Source: Saposhnikovia divaricata (taxonomy: Eukaryota; Streptophyta; Magnoliopsida; Apiales; Apiaceae). From it: 64,000 nucleotides of DNA. Position 1 is the stretch's first letter, and each line of letters opens with the position of its first letter. The position numbers and the translations under genes were made by a program. The stretch covers positions 177,640,148 through 177,704,147 of the forward strand of contig CM071598.1 of assembly GCA_036435485.1 (NCBI GenBank). The letters run 5' to 3'. Shown in pieces: positions 48,436-61,293 of the stretch. Below the pieces are notes generated by a model. It was not told where the DNA came from. It searched no databases and was given only the letters and a program-made list of their open reading frames with translations.

Positions 48436-48725
48436 GCAGTACTTAGTATATCCATTTTAACCGATTATTATAGGACGTAAGCATGTGACGTTTTCCGCTT
48501 AGCTAATTCTTACATAAACATCAAAAAAGAAACCTAAAGGTCGTTATCCCAAGAAGTATTATAACTATTTAAGTACTTGGATGGAATTGTACAGAGAGAT
48601 TATTAGTACAAGTTTGACATAAGTTTGGGCACAAATAATTGGAACCATTCGTATCTGTTTTATGTACTACAACTGGGAAAGGGAAAGTAGAGAGATGCTG
48701 TCCCCAATAATATACATAATTAGTA

Positions 48726-48990
48726 CTCCTTCCGTCTCTAAAATTTTTCCTATTTGGATTGGATACGTTTGTCAATGCATATTTTTAATTGTTAATATTT
48801 TTAAGTTCGTATTAGTATTAAATATAAAAATTTCACTGGTATTAAAGTACTAACAAATACGAATTAAACAAAATCACTCATAACTATATTTTGTCTTATA
48901 AATTATGCATAAATTAGTAGTCAATCACTTATAATTATAATAAATAGTGTAAAAAATCAAAACAGGAAAAACATTATGAGACGGAGGGAG
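48726..48990. mobile_element. Stowaway-type MITE
   Basis: Ends CTCCTTCCGTCTC and GAGACGGAGGGAG are inverted copies, flanked by TA (48724-48725 and 48991-48992). The terminal consensus CTCCCTCCGT and TA target are diagnostic of Stowaway (Tc1/mariner) MITEs. Length 265 bp. Confidence 0.92.
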
Positions 48991-49418
48991 TATTAACTTG
49001 TGCATATATAGTCATCAAAGAAGACAAACTTGAGGCGGCTATTCCAAAGTAAATTAAACACTAAACCCGCTTAATCGTACATATTCTACTTAATAATGCT
49101 GTAAATAGAATAGACAACTAGTTAGCTAGTCCACAACGAGCAGCTCACTGCTTTTGCTTGGAGAAACAAAAAAAATGCACTAACATGTACTCCAGATTTA
49201 TTGGAATGCTAGATCACACCTTATCTTAATCTTCGTCTACATATAAAATGTTATATGTATATATATGTATGTGTGTATATTTTCTTCAAGTTAGGGTTAA
49301 GCACATGTCAATTGTAATGTTCAGGTCTCTGGCTGTTTGAAGATCACTTTTGTAATGTCTTTCAAGTTCATAAATAAGAGTACATAGACTCAACGACACA
49401 AGAAAGAACATGATGAGC

Positions 49419-49643
49419 GTGTTTGATTGGGATGATTGGAATGCAATTGAATGGAATGAAATTTAAAATGTAAAATTAGTAAATATTCAAAATTTTAATC
49501 ATCAATTAATTTAAACACCTCATTTTAAGAGGTTTTACCTATCCATTTTCTTTACAATTATTGCACCATGTCATTTTTTTCAAATCTTTCCTCAAACCTT
49601 CATTATTTTGCTCTAATTTCATCCATTCCCCAACCAAACAAAC
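49419..49643. mobile_element. Candidate MITE with GTTTGRTTGGG termini
   Basis: Left end GTGTTTGATTGGGATGATTG and right end CATTCCCCAACCAAACAAAC are imperfect inverted copies. Target duplication not resolved; superfamily unclear. Confidence 0.55.
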
Positions 49644-49964
49644 ATAACAGAAAATTCGATTACTCAATACAAAGGAGTAAAAGGAATCTAAGTAAAGCTC
49701 TATTGAATTTTTTAAAATAAAAACTTTAAAATAATAATTATTAGCAATTTGGGTATGGAGCGTCTATATATACATATATTTTATTAAGTGTACACACACA
49801 GAAAAAAGTTGATTTTTTTACTAATAATATAATATTTTAAATTAGATTCATTTTATTACATTTTTGCGGTCCAAAATGAAAACAATATAATAGTTGGAGT
49901 ACAAAATTTTTATGATTTATATCTGATAGTTATATAATAAATTATCAAAAAGGCAAAAATAGTA

Positions 49965-50265
49965 TTAAATTTTATTTTACAAATTATAACATAATTAATT
50001 TTCTTGTACAAGATATATGGATATACTGCTTTATTAATAAAAATCTAGATCAATCACTAAAATCTAGATCAATCACTAAAAGGATGTTACAGGACTTTTA
50101 GTTATTAATGTCATAATAGACAAGTTAAATTTTATTTTACAAATTATAACATAATTAATTTTCTGTACAAGATATATGGATATACTCCTTTATTAATAAA
50201 AATCTAGATCAATCACTAAAGGGATGTTGCAGGACTTTTATTTATTAATGTCATGATAGACGAGG
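49965..50265. repeat. 160 bp tandem duplication
   Basis: Units start TTAAATTTTATTTTACAAAT at 49965 and 50125. The first unit has an extra internal copy of ATCTAGATCAATCACTAAA. Confidence 0.9.
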
Positions 50266-50335
50266 ATATGCTGTTATCAAAAAAATAATATATAATAAGT
50301 TTGATATATTTCAATAACTTTAAAGGCTTGAATAT

Positions 50336-50440
50336 AGGGAATGATGGTGTAGCTCATGTGGTAAATGAGTAGTATACTTTGTCGAACTATCGCGTATCAG
50401 AACACATACTAAAATAATAAAATCATTATGACAAAAAAAA
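50336..50440 (+). mobile_element. Short tRNA-derived SINE
   Basis: The insertion of 105 bp is flanked by AAAGGCTTGAATAT (50322-50335 and 50441-50454), a perfect 14 bp target duplication. GTGTAGCTCATGTGGTAAAT is A-box-like and GTCGAACTATC is a weak B box. The body ends in an A-run. Confidence 0.82.
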
Positions 50441-50848
50441 AAAGGCTTGAATATTAACGTGCTTTTGTTTCATTTTTAAAAATCATAAAATTAATATCAT
50501 GCTGGTAGAGATTTATTTTTCATTATCTCAAGTTCACTTAAAATTTGTTAAAAAATGCATCATCTCACATGTGAGCTTTTGTATTAGTAACTAGCAAGTT
50601 ACTAGATGCTTCCAAATAATTATATCTAGAATTTATTTGACATATATAAATTAACTTATTATGCAAAGTATTATAGTTCTCAAGTAACATTCACTACTTC
50701 CAAACACAATTCTATACGTTTTTTCATTTGTAAATAAATTTACAAGTAAATGGTCACATAATCTAAATAACTGTTTAATCAAATTTATATATAGTTTAAA
50801 TACAAATTTCATAGCACTAATTTTTTTTGTCAGATAGCAGTAATTTTG

Positions 50849-51111
50849 GTCAATCTTCTTAAGGACGACCAGCCCCATGGTCAACACCGAATCGACATGT
50901 AAATCATGTTAACCGTGCGATAAGACTGGGCTTCCCTGCAATACGCAATATACACTACACCCTGTCTTGCGCAAGATACACCACACACTGTTTTGATCAA
51001 AGTTTCCACTGTCTCTCCAACACGACTACATGTAGGGGGCGGGTGAGGTTCGAACCGCGACCCTTTGGATCAACGCTAGACCTCGTTTCCACTGAGGCAG
51101 CTCTCACGCTC
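50849..51111 (-). mobile_element. tRNA-derived SINE with 18 bp target duplication
   Basis: CAGATAGCAGTAATTTTG flanks the insertion (50831-50848 and 51112-51129). On the minus strand it starts GAGCGTGAGAGCTGCCTCAG (A box CTGCCTCAGTGG) and carries a good B box, GGTTCGAACCTC. It ends without a clear poly-A tail. Length 263 bp. Confidence 0.85.
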
Positions 51112-51627
51112 CAGATAGCAGTAATTTTGACTGTTTATATTTCTTGGTTTAGGATATCACTTATAAACTTATTAGACCTAGCTAATTTAACAAATAAGAA
51201 ACCTATTGGAATTCAATTTTGTTTGAAGAATAAATGGTTATTTTTGCTTAATTAATTAAATAAGTCCTTATTTGATTATTATTTTTTAATTCAAAACAAA
51301 TAACAGAAAACTATTAGCTCACCCGTTCTAGCATTAATAAAAAGAGATTATTCGACTTTGTATACCACTTTGGACACTACGTTATATATAAAACCTTTTT
51401 ACTTTAAAGCTACATACCTGTTCCATTTTAATTTTTCCAAAGCATTGTTCTCACTAAGATTACCATTATGTTCCTCTAAACTCAAGCTATGAGCCATATC
51501 GATTACACACTGGAAAATACAATCACACACAAAAGTATGAGCAAAAGCCAAATATCTCTTTAATTTCAATTTTTTTTCCTCACAGTATATTCTTTAGTAA
51601 TTAACCCTGATGTTATGAGCCACGGCT

Positions 51628-53767
51628 TCAGTATAACATGTCATTATATGGATTGAAAGGCTCTCCAAACCAATCTTGAGCCCGTGGCATTCCGAATTCG
51701 GGATCAACATATGTTGCGTACTGATCAATGCCGCACACATCTTCCAATAGATATGGTTCTCTCCAGAAACTTATGTGAGGATCAGAGCTTGTTCCGAAAG
51801 CAGGAGGGATAGTAATGTTTGAGCTAGAGGAAGCACCAATATTGTTTAACATGTAGGATGAGATAGGGTAGTCTTCATAGACTTCTTCTATTTTAGGAAC
51901 TTCTGGAGCAACAAAGTCATCTGGATGATCATATATCGTTAGTGCATCAATTGTGGATTCTATTTCCTCCATGTTTGGCTCCATGATTTCCACCACATCA
52001 TTGGCTCTTCGTTTCTTTAGGTGGGAGTGCCAGCGATTTTTGATTTCGTTATCAGTGCGTCCAGGAAGCGTTGCTGCAATTGCTGACCAACTGAATAACG
52101 TATAACAAGAACATTCAATTAGTAATCATGGAGTAAGCATTAATGAACATAGCCTTCGATTTTTATAATTTATTTAACAATATCAATTAAATATTTGGGC
52201 CGGAATGCAAATTATGCCTTAACTAATTTCGAACATCATGCATTTCATATTAAACATAATTTTCAAGTTTGAGTTTAATTATGGTCCAATTCATCAGAAT
52301 TGGAGAGAAACCCTACAATTAATTGAGATAACTTGAAATTACCTACAAACAAAAGTACATGCAAACAAGTGCGAATTAAGCAACACAAATCAATTTGGTC
52401 AACCTTAATTTTGAAGAATCGGAATGGAGAATTTCAAAATTAAAGCAAAAGAATATAAGAAGATACATATGACTATATGAGTTGTGATAGGTTCTCTCAG
52501 TCACGGTCTTAGTTCATAACATAATGAAGCTGGTACATATGTGATTGAGCTGTCATCTAATGTTTTCGAAACAAATAAAATTTAAACAAAGCTGAATTGA
52601 AATCTTGATTAGATTAGATCCTAATTACTAAACACAAAAGCTGGATGGCTCGACCTTAAAAACTTTAATGGCTCAAAACCAAAATCCTTGATTCAAGGAT
52701 TTTCATTAGCAAGCAAATTATCGGCTAGGACAGGCTCATTTACATATAATTACATAACAAAGCGATCTTTATTTAATCTAGCTAAAGCCTAAAGTTATGC
52801 AGTTCATCCACATATATATAGACTAATTCAGTACTATACATACCCAACTCCGACTTGACGCATGTTGATTATGATTTCATCTTCCTCTTGAGTGTAGTTG
52901 CCACGTCTAACTTCCGGATTCAAATAGTTCATCCACCTCAATCTGCAACTCTTCCCACTCCTTGACAAGCCTAATAATATCATACAACCGCATACTACTT
53001 TAAATGAGTACACATACTTTAAATGAGCACAAATCACATACTGAATTTTTTTTTTTGTCAAATACTAACTGAAATCCCAGACAAATTCATCAAGTAAAAA
53101 AAAAAGAACAACACATCTAACAGATACAATGAAATGCCATTGTTAGTATCTTAATTAGGAAAAATGAAAAGAGTTACTAAACGCCTGATTGTTCCTTACT
53201 AATCTATTGAGTTTGAATCTATAGATAATTAACAGTTGATTTTGAGCAATTTCCTAGTATCTTAATGTATTGAGTTGGGAGGTCTGCATATAAATCTTTA
53301 CAGAGATTTATAGATTAAGCAGTAGATCTGATGCTTAGGCAGAGTAAATATAGATATAGGTACTTTTGAGGGAGCTCAAATCTGGATTTTGTAATGTAAC
53401 AGAAATTGTAGAAGACAAACATTAATTATTGGAGTTGGGATGTTGGACGATAGATTAATCTTCAGGAAAAGTACTCACTAGACAGAAAAGCTCTTGTTCA
53501 GAGAAGGGAAGACCAAAAACCCTACAAATTCATTTTTCTACAAGTGTTGACTTGAATATGTTCATCATAGAACATGATTATGTGCTCATCCGTCCTACAT
53601 CCTAATTCTTAAAATACGACAAAAAAAAAAAATAACATTATGAGATACAGCAAATTACCAGCATGTTTAGGCATCTGGCTCCAGTTCCAAATGCCATATC
53701 TTCTAATATAAGTCACCAGCTGCATGTCTTCTTCAGGAGTCCATGGACATTTCTTGAATGCTGCCAT
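51628..53767 (-). CDS. R2R3-MYB transcription factor
   Basis: Three minus-strand exons: 53767-53659, 52970-52844 and 52090-51628. Total 699 bases, 232 residues plus stop, with GT-AG introns at the two positions usual for R2R3-MYB genes (phases 1 and 2). R2 runs from about residue 6 to 56 with three spaced tryptophans (CPWTPEED, WNWSQ, LRWMNYL) and the SRSGKSCRLRW helix. R3 opens GNYTQEED, where Tyr replaces the first Trp as is common, and ends GRTDNEIKNRWHSHLKKR. R3 is one residue shorter than usual between EEDE and WSAIA, at the second exon junction. The bHLH-binding signature is absent. The C-terminal half is acidic with a short serine run. It would bind DNA in the nucleus and activate or repress genes. 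The subgroup cannot be fixed by eye; R3 is closest to MYB13/14/15-like proteins. Confidence 0.93.
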
Positions 53768-53827
53768 TTTCTCCTATCTGTATACTTTTTGATAAGTACT
53801 AGTACAAGTTCAAGAGCTAGAGTACTG

Positions 53828-53846
53828 TATATATATATATATATAA
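53828..53846 (-). promoter_or_regulatory. TATA region of the MYB gene
   Basis: On the minus strand TTATATATATATA... lies about 60-80 bases upstream of the start codon, giving a start of transcription near 53800 and a short leader. Confidence 0.6.
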
Positions 53847-54668
53847 GGAGGTTTAACTTTAATGTCCCTTCACCAGAGGCCTAATATTTATACTACACTT
53901 GCACTACAAATTGCATCAAAATTTTCAACTCACATGTACATGGCCCATCCAACGATAGTTTAGATTTATTTTCTGGATTTAAAATTTTGGGAGGGTTGGG
54001 GTAGGTACCCACGCTCTAGTTGTACTATATTATGCTTGTCGATAAATTTTAATTATATTTGTTTTTCCATCTGGCAATGGAATATACATTACTTATCTGC
54101 AGAGAACATATTGGAGCATTGGAGGGTGGTTGGTGATTCTATTTCTACTTGTTTTATGTATGTACATTATTGATTAGTCAATGTTAACATATGGATACGA
54201 ATGTAATTATTGGACCTGGGATTTCGAGTGAGAAGGAATGTTGAAATATAGCATAATCCATTTGGAACCTTTCTTTAACATCTTAAGATTTTAGATAAGT
54301 TGGTTACTTAACAGTCAATACAATACATGAAGAACAATCAAATTAGTGAGGCTCAAAACTAATTTAACTATCGTAATTCGTTAGACATGGATACAAAACA
54401 GAAATTCATACCTCATATATGACATACTCAGCTTGTTGTTGAAATTATCCTACTTTCACTAAGTTAATTATATCATATTTGAGAGGAGATATCCTTCAGC
54501 TTGTTTATCATTCAAGCTTTTCTACTCTCATTAATTAGAGATACAACAGAATGCCATCCCAATACGTATCATATTGAGAAAGAAAATGAAGGACCGACGT
54601 GTAGGTTTTGCGCAATAAACCTATGTCAAGCTTATATATTTGTACCAATAAATAACTACTAGTTATTA
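53847..54668. other. Upstream region of the MYB gene
   Basis: No other gene or clear repeat seen. It would hold the distal promoter of the MYB gene. Confidence 0.5.
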
Positions 54669-55520
54669 CTAGTTAAAATCTGTGCGATGCACGGATTTTT
54701 TTAATATTATATAAAATTTTGTTAATTCTGATTGAAATTTTAAGACATAAATTTTAAATAATGTGATTTGATTATATATATGTTTTTGTGATATTTTTTG
54801 AAAATGAGCGATTTTGCTTAAAAATTTATAAAAGATGATATGTTTTAGTGGAAAAGGTAAACGGTTAGTTATTAATTATTATTATATTATTATTTATTTT
54901 ATTTTATTTAAATAAAATTGTTTGTGATATTATCTCAAAATAATAGGTTTCGATTAGAAAAAATAAAATAGTTAACGTGTTTTAGCTGAAAAGGGTAATT
55001 GATTATTACTAATTATAATATAATCATTTAATTAATTTAAATAGAACTTATTGTTGTATTTTGAGAAGGTGATAGTTTAATTAGATAGAATGCAAAATAT
55101 AATATGTTTTTTCTGAAAATGGGAATTGATTGGTTACTAAAAAATAAAAAATATAACATTTGGAGAAGGAGACAGTTTAATTATATAGAATGCAAAATAC
55201 AATATGTTTTTTCTGAAAATTGGAATTGAATGGTTACTGAAAAATAAAAAATCTAACATGTTTCACCTGAAAAAGAAAATTGACTAGTTATTGGTACTTG
55301 TAATATTATTTAATTCAATTTAGTAGAATTATGGATCGAAAAAGAAGTTACAACAAATAAGGGAGGGACCAAACTGCAAATGCCAAATATAAGTAAGTAA
55401 CTATAAATAATTAAGTAAATATAACATGTATCGTTAAATAAGGGTAAATAAGTAAAATCAACAGGTACCATACCGACCAACCAAACTTTTATTGTTTCGT
55501 CTATTATATAATAGTATAGA
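54669..55520 (-). mobile_element. Non-autonomous Helitron, copy 3
   Basis: On the minus strand it starts TCTATACTATTATATAATAG (from 55520) and ends TCCGTGCATCGCACAGA followed by TTTTAACTAG (54672-54669). Flanking A and T agree with Helitron insertion. Length 852 bp, no coding region. An internal near-repeat (GAATGCAAAATAYAATATGTT, near 55090 and 55190) is present. Confidence 0.72.
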
Positions 55521-55720
55521 TATGTGATTTTTTTGTGAAATTTACTATTTAATATTAAAAATCATGAAATATATTAAGTTGAACATGATCAAACATACTT
55601 ACAAAACAATATATTTTTAACATCACAACAAATGAGATATCTTAAAATATTAAATAATTCGTCTATTATATAATAGTATAGATATGTGATTTTTGTGAAA
55701 TTTAATATTTAATATTTGAT
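55496..55720. repeat. Duplicated Helitron 5' end with flank (162 bp period)
   Basis: TTCGTCTATTATATAATAGT and the following ~40 bases of flank (ATATGTGATTTTT) occur at 55496 and again at 55658. The second copy lies outside the Helitron. Confidence 0.85.
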
Positions 55721-55738
55721 AGATATTGATTCAAGAGA

Positions 55739-56219
55739 TGTTAGGATCTGGACTACTGATCAGATACTGATGCTGACGTCATCAGTAATGCAACGTCAGT
55801 ATTAGGGTGTCATCAGGATTATGAGCTGATCAGGATTTACATGAAGATTTTCATCAGTCCAGAGATCAAGGAAGATTGATATGTCGGTTCCTAAATTATA
55901 GGAAGGCAGCTATCATGCAAGATATGCATTCAGAGTTGTATGTAATTGATTTAGAATATCTTGTAATTGATAGTGCAGCTGTGTACGTTATATAAACACA
56001 GTTTAGGTTTTACATGATTGTAATCGGTTACACGAGTTATCTTGTAACCTAGCAGCTCTCAAGAACATAAGGATTTCTTGAGAGAGTTTGTAACAGTTTT
56101 ACATCAGAGTTAATAAAACTGTTATTTATTCATACTTGTGTTACCATTTCTGTTTAAGTCGAAAATCTTATACAATTGTATTCAACCCCCCTTCTATAAT
56201 TGTTAATTACTGGGCAACA
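55739..56219 (+). repeat. 5' LTR of the copia element
   Basis: TGTTAGGATC...TGGGCAACA, 481 bp. TATA box TATATAAA at 55989-55996 and AATAAA at 56112-56117. It is followed by ATTGGTATCAGAGC, the initiator-tRNA-Met primer site (56220-56233). Confidence 0.9.
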
Positions 56220-56267
56220 ATTGGTATCAGAGCTAACTGATTAATTATAATCAAAAACGATCTTAGG

Positions 56268-58635
56268 ATGTCGATAAGCAAGTATGAAAGCATTAAGATT
56301 CCTATTCTAAGGAAAACTGAGTATCCAACATGGAAAGTGAAAATATTGATGTATCTGGAAGCAACTGATCCAGGTTATCTCGATAGGATTAATGATGAAC
56401 CATTTCTTCCAACGAGATTGGTTGGAAGAACAGAGACTGTTCCTGAACACTATTTCGTCAAGGCAAAAAGTGAATGGACTCCAAAGGAAAAGGCTAAAGT
56501 ACTCAAAGATGCTAAGGTAAAGAATATTTTGCATAACAGTCTTGATGTTGTCATGTCAAACAGTGTAATAGCATGCAAAACTGCTAAAGAAATCTGGGAT
56601 ACACTGGAAACTCAATGCCAAGGCACTGAATCTATCAAAAGAAACAGAAGGGCTCTGTTGATTCAGGAGTATGAACAGTTTGATGCTAAATCTGATGAAA
56701 GCCTTACTGATACGTATGATAGATTTCTGACACTGCTGAACAATCTATCTCTTGTTGGCAAAGAGTATGATCCAGAGGATTCAAATACCAAGTTTCTAAA
56801 AGCCCTGTCTGAGGAGTGGGATACTCAAGCCTCAATCATTAGGAATCAGTATGATTTGAAAATGTTGTCTCTTGATGAAGTCTATGGAATGCTGAGAACC
56901 TATGATCTTGAGGTTCAACAAAGAAAGAATAAGAAGAATTTCAAAGCAAAGTCTGTTGCTTTGAATGTGGAATCAAAATCAAAGGGAAAAGCTTAGGAGG
57001 TTTCTAGCAAGAAGAGTAGAGTTGTAGAGTCAATTCCTGATGACTCATCATCAAATACTGATGCTAGGTCTGATTTTGATACTGATGATGACTCTACTGA
57101 TTCTGACATGATGGAGATGGTTGCTATGATATTCAAGAGCTTCAAGAAGATGAAGTTCAGAAAGGCTAGGAAGCAAGGAAAGTTTCAAAAGAAAACCTTC
57201 ATTGCTGACAAGGACAGGTACAAGAAGAAAGAAGAAAAAAGCGGCAAATTTGACAAGTCAAAAGTTAGATGCTACAATTGTGATGGAATAGGTCACTTTG
57301 CAACTGAGTGCAAGAAGGCCAAAGCTAGAGCTCTCATTTCATCAAGCAAGGATTGGATGGACTCTTCCTCTGAATCTGAAGAAAAGAAGGTGAATTAGGC
57401 ATTCATGGCTAATACTGATGAAACTGCTGCTGCTAATAATAAGGCATCTGAAACTTTGTTTGATTTTGATACTAATAATGTGTCTGAGTTAAGATCATTT
57501 CTAAAATCTCTGCATATTAGCTTTAGAAGTCAATCTCTTGTAAAAGCTAGAATAAAATCTGAAATGATAGAGGTGGCTAAGAGAAATGATCATCTAGAAG
57601 CTGAGTTACTTTTCTTGCAAGAGGTACAAACAGAATGTGATAATTCTAAGCACATGAAACTAGAAATAGAGTTTAGATGTACTGAACTTGAGGATGCTAA
57701 AGAGAAACTCAGAACCTGGACACACTCTGGAAAGAAAACTCATGGAATTATCACTGACAAAAAATTGGAAAGAGTGTCTAGGTTATAAGCCAGAGAATGA
57801 GAAAAAGAATAAAGGTAAAGTTGTTACTGCTGAAACAACAGAACCAGGAAGAGTTGTTGTGAATGAGTCAACAAATCCAAAAACCTACAGATATATTACA
57901 GACTGAAAAAAAACTGAATTAAAACCTGTTAATTATGTGTATCCAGAAAATCCCAAATCTACTTCAGGAAAGGGACCTACTTCTACACAAAATTCTGAGT
58001 CTAAAACTATCAAAAACAAAAATGTAGGCCTTTTGTCTAAGAAACAACTGAGAGACAGAATCTGTGAAGCAATAGATAAAAAGAAAGTTTCTATTGCTAA
58101 AAGGAACAGAAATGATAAAGTTAGAATAAACAAAGAGAATAATTATAAGTATATTCCAAATGCACCAAGGAAAGTATGTTTTAACTGTGGTAACTCTAAT
58201 CATCTTGCTATTGATTGCAGGAAGAGTAAAAAGAAGGCTAATATAATTCCTAAGTCTGACATTAGGAATAGATCAGTATTTTATAAACCACAGAATCCCT
58301 GTTTTCATTGTGGTAGTAAATGGCATTCTATTTATACATGTGAAGAATACCATAGTTTGTACTACAATCTTTATGATCCATTGCCAAAGTTTAATAAAAG
58401 TGCAAATTCTGGTAAAACAAAGAATGTGAATTTTAAGCATGCAGGTGTTAAATCTGATAATTACAAGGCAAATTCTGATGGAGTTAATCCTAAAGAAAAT
58501 GTTTTTGTTAAGAAATCTTCTGCTGCTAAAAATGTTAAATTGCATGCAAAAAGAACCCAACAAGTGTGGGTTCTTAAAAATTCTAACTTAGTTCTTTGTG
58601 ATTCTGATTGCAGGGTAAAAAGAAAAATGTGTTAG
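56268..58635 (+). pseudogene. gag: Copia Gag with zinc knuckles, broken
   Basis: The frame opens MSISKYESIKIPILRKTEYP and shows the copia capsid (UBN2-type) region to about 56960. The same frame goes on past TAG at 56994-56996 and TAG at 57396-57398. A frame change near 57780 is followed by another segment (57937-58635). Three CCHC knuckles are visible: CYNCDGIGHFATEC (about 57272), CFNCGNSNHLAIDC (58178) and CFHCGSKWHSIYTC (58301). Two knuckles close together near the end fit SIRE-like gag. Gag would form the virus-like particle; this copy cannot be read through. Confidence 0.85.
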
Positions 58636-60348
58636 TCATGGATAGTGGATGCTCTGTACACATGACAGGAAACAAAACCTTCCTGTCAGGATTTGAAGAG
58701 AAGGCTGGCCCAACTGTGTCTTATGGAGATGGCAACATTGGACAAACTTTGGGATATGGCAGTATAATCATTGGAAATGTCATCATTGAAAAAGTAGCTC
58801 TGGTGAAGGGACTCAAACACAATCTACTAAGTGTTAGTCAAATCACAGACAGAGGTTATCATGTCAACTTCTATGATACTCATTTTGAATTGATCAGCAA
58901 GGCATCAGGGAAGGTTGCATTAACTGGTCAAAGGCATGGTAACATATATGAATCTAACATCAACACCAATACTGATGGGTCATCTACATGTCTCATCAGT
59001 AAAGCTTCTGTAGATGATAGTTGGAATTGGCACTAGAAGCTTTCTCATCTCAACTTCAACAACATCAATGAGTTGGTTAAGAAAGATTTGGTGAGAGGAT
59101 TACCAAAGGCATTGTATACTCCTGATGGACTCTGTGATGCTTGTCAGAAGGCTAAACAGAGAAGGACATCATTCAAGAGTAAAACAGAATCCTCAATTGA
59201 TGAACCATATCACATGCTTCATCTTGACTTGTTTGGACCAGTCAACATAATGTCCATCAGTAAGAAAAGGTATACTCTAGTCATTGTTGATAAATATACT
59301 AGATTTACCTGGGTGTATTTTCTTCACAGAAAAGATGAAACAGCTGAGATACTTTTGGATCATGTGAGACTCATTGAAACTGGCATAAAGTACAAAGTCA
59401 AGATTCTAAGAAGTGATAATGGAACTGAATTCAAGAATTCAGCAATGGAAGAGTTCTGCAAGTACAAAGGAATAGTTCAACAATTCTCTACTCATGGCAC
59501 ACCTCAGAAAAATGGAGTGGTTGAAAGAAAGAACAGAACTCTTATTGAAGCTGGCAGAACTATGTTGGAGGAAGCTAAACTACCTACATATTTCTGGGCA
59601 AAAGCAGTCAACACAGCATGTTACACTCAGAACATTACACTGATCAATAGACATGGTGTAACCCTTTATCAAATGATTAAGGAAAAGAAGCCAAGTCTGA
59701 AGCATTTATATGTATTTAGCTGCAAGTGCTTTGTTCTAAGACCTCATCCTGAACAGCTAGGAAAGTTTGAGACTAAAGCTGATGAAGGCATCTTTATCGG
59801 CTATCCAACAACAAAAGCCTTTAAAGTCTACAATCTAAGAACAAATGTGACAGCCCCAAATCCGGGGTCAGGAATCCAGGCCGTCACGGACCAATTTCCA
59901 TTTAATAACATTCTACTCTTGGCAGTTGAAATATAAATGCGTAATAAAACCCACACAATACACCCCACACCTAATAATAATATTACACACCAGTCATATG
60001 CTCAGAGAACAACATCCACAATATCATAAGTTTAAAGTTAAGCAGTTATTACAACCCAAAATATTACTTAAGAACATTGTTGAATAATACTTCTACAGGA
60101 AGCATTTCAACAACCAAAGTTTATTACTCAAACTTACACACTTAATACACATAAGTCTACCAATACCCATCTGTCTATCAGCTACCTCAGGGATAGGCGC
60201 CGGCACTCTCTCAAAAGGTCGTCTTTCCCTTACCCTCTTGCTGGGAGTAGTGCGTAATATCGGCATTTGACCTAGCTGTTATATACATAAGTAGCAAGAG
60301 TGAGCTATAATAGCTCAGCAAGTTAAATTTTGTAAACCAGTATCAAAG

Positions 60349-60351
<3 letters not shown>

Positions 60352-60394
<43 letters not shown>
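60352..60394. repeat. (AT)n microsatellite in the solo LTR
   Basis: About 21 AT units, at the same place in the LTR (about 500 bp from its left end) as the long AT run at 36632-36735. Confidence 0.95.
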
Positions 60395-60400
<6 letters not shown>

Positions 60401-60888
60401 CGGAAGACCCATCATAATCATTAAGAAAAGAATTACTTCTTATTTATTAAATACACCATCTATTTATCTGTATAAGAAAAGAAATATAGAACAATATAAT
60501 ATCAGTTTCTCTTCTAATATGATATAATATCAGTTTCTCTTCTAAATCATAAAAATAATTCCATAATTTCATACCATTTTTCCTTTTTCAGTATGTCGAT
60601 ATGTAACCATTATCAATTCTTTCTTTAAATACTTTGGGGATATCTGCTGTCGCCTGATACGTTAGGACGATGATCAGTCGCCTAATCGTACCTGCTCTCT
60701 GTTTACTACTAGTAGAAGGAATGATCCAACCTGGTCATCATCCCTGGAGGAAGGCTTTCTGCTACATCCCGCTTCGGCACCTCTTGGGCCGTAATAAAAT
60801 ATTGAGTGCTGGACTGTGCCGAACACAGCCTCTTACGCTTGCTGTTGCAATCCCCCTTTTTATCAAATCGTTATTCCATTTATAAAAC

Positions 60889-61293
60889 ACCATTCCATAT
60901 TTTCCATTTTCCGTTTCCATTTCCATTCACATATATCATTTCCATTTCCATGTCCATTTCCATATATCATCATCTTTAAAATACATACATCATAATACTT
61001 TGATTATAAATCAGACATCTCCTCCGTATTTAATAAAGTCAAATATGCTCTTATGTACAAAATATTTCAACTATTTTAAAAGTATTAAATAATAATCAAA
61101 TAATATTTATTAAATCACAAATGTTTAAAAATTATAATTAACAGAATATTATAAACCATATAACCCTAGATAACAACTGATACCATTCTTTTTCATATCT
61201 CTTTAAACCATAAGATATATTAGCTCTATCCATATTCATATCCATATCCCTAATCCATATCCATAATCCATACCCATAATCCATATCCATTTT
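60889..61293. repeat. Short CCATAT/TTCCAT repeat clusters
   Basis: TTCCAT-type hexamers recur at about 60889-60972 and ATCCATA(T/A) units at about 61229-61293, separated by AT-rich DNA. Both are inside the solo LTR. Confidence 0.75.

Noticed and set aside
48159..50265. CRISPR-like arrays
   Set aside because: The tandem duplications have two copies without spacers; this is eukaryotic DNA.
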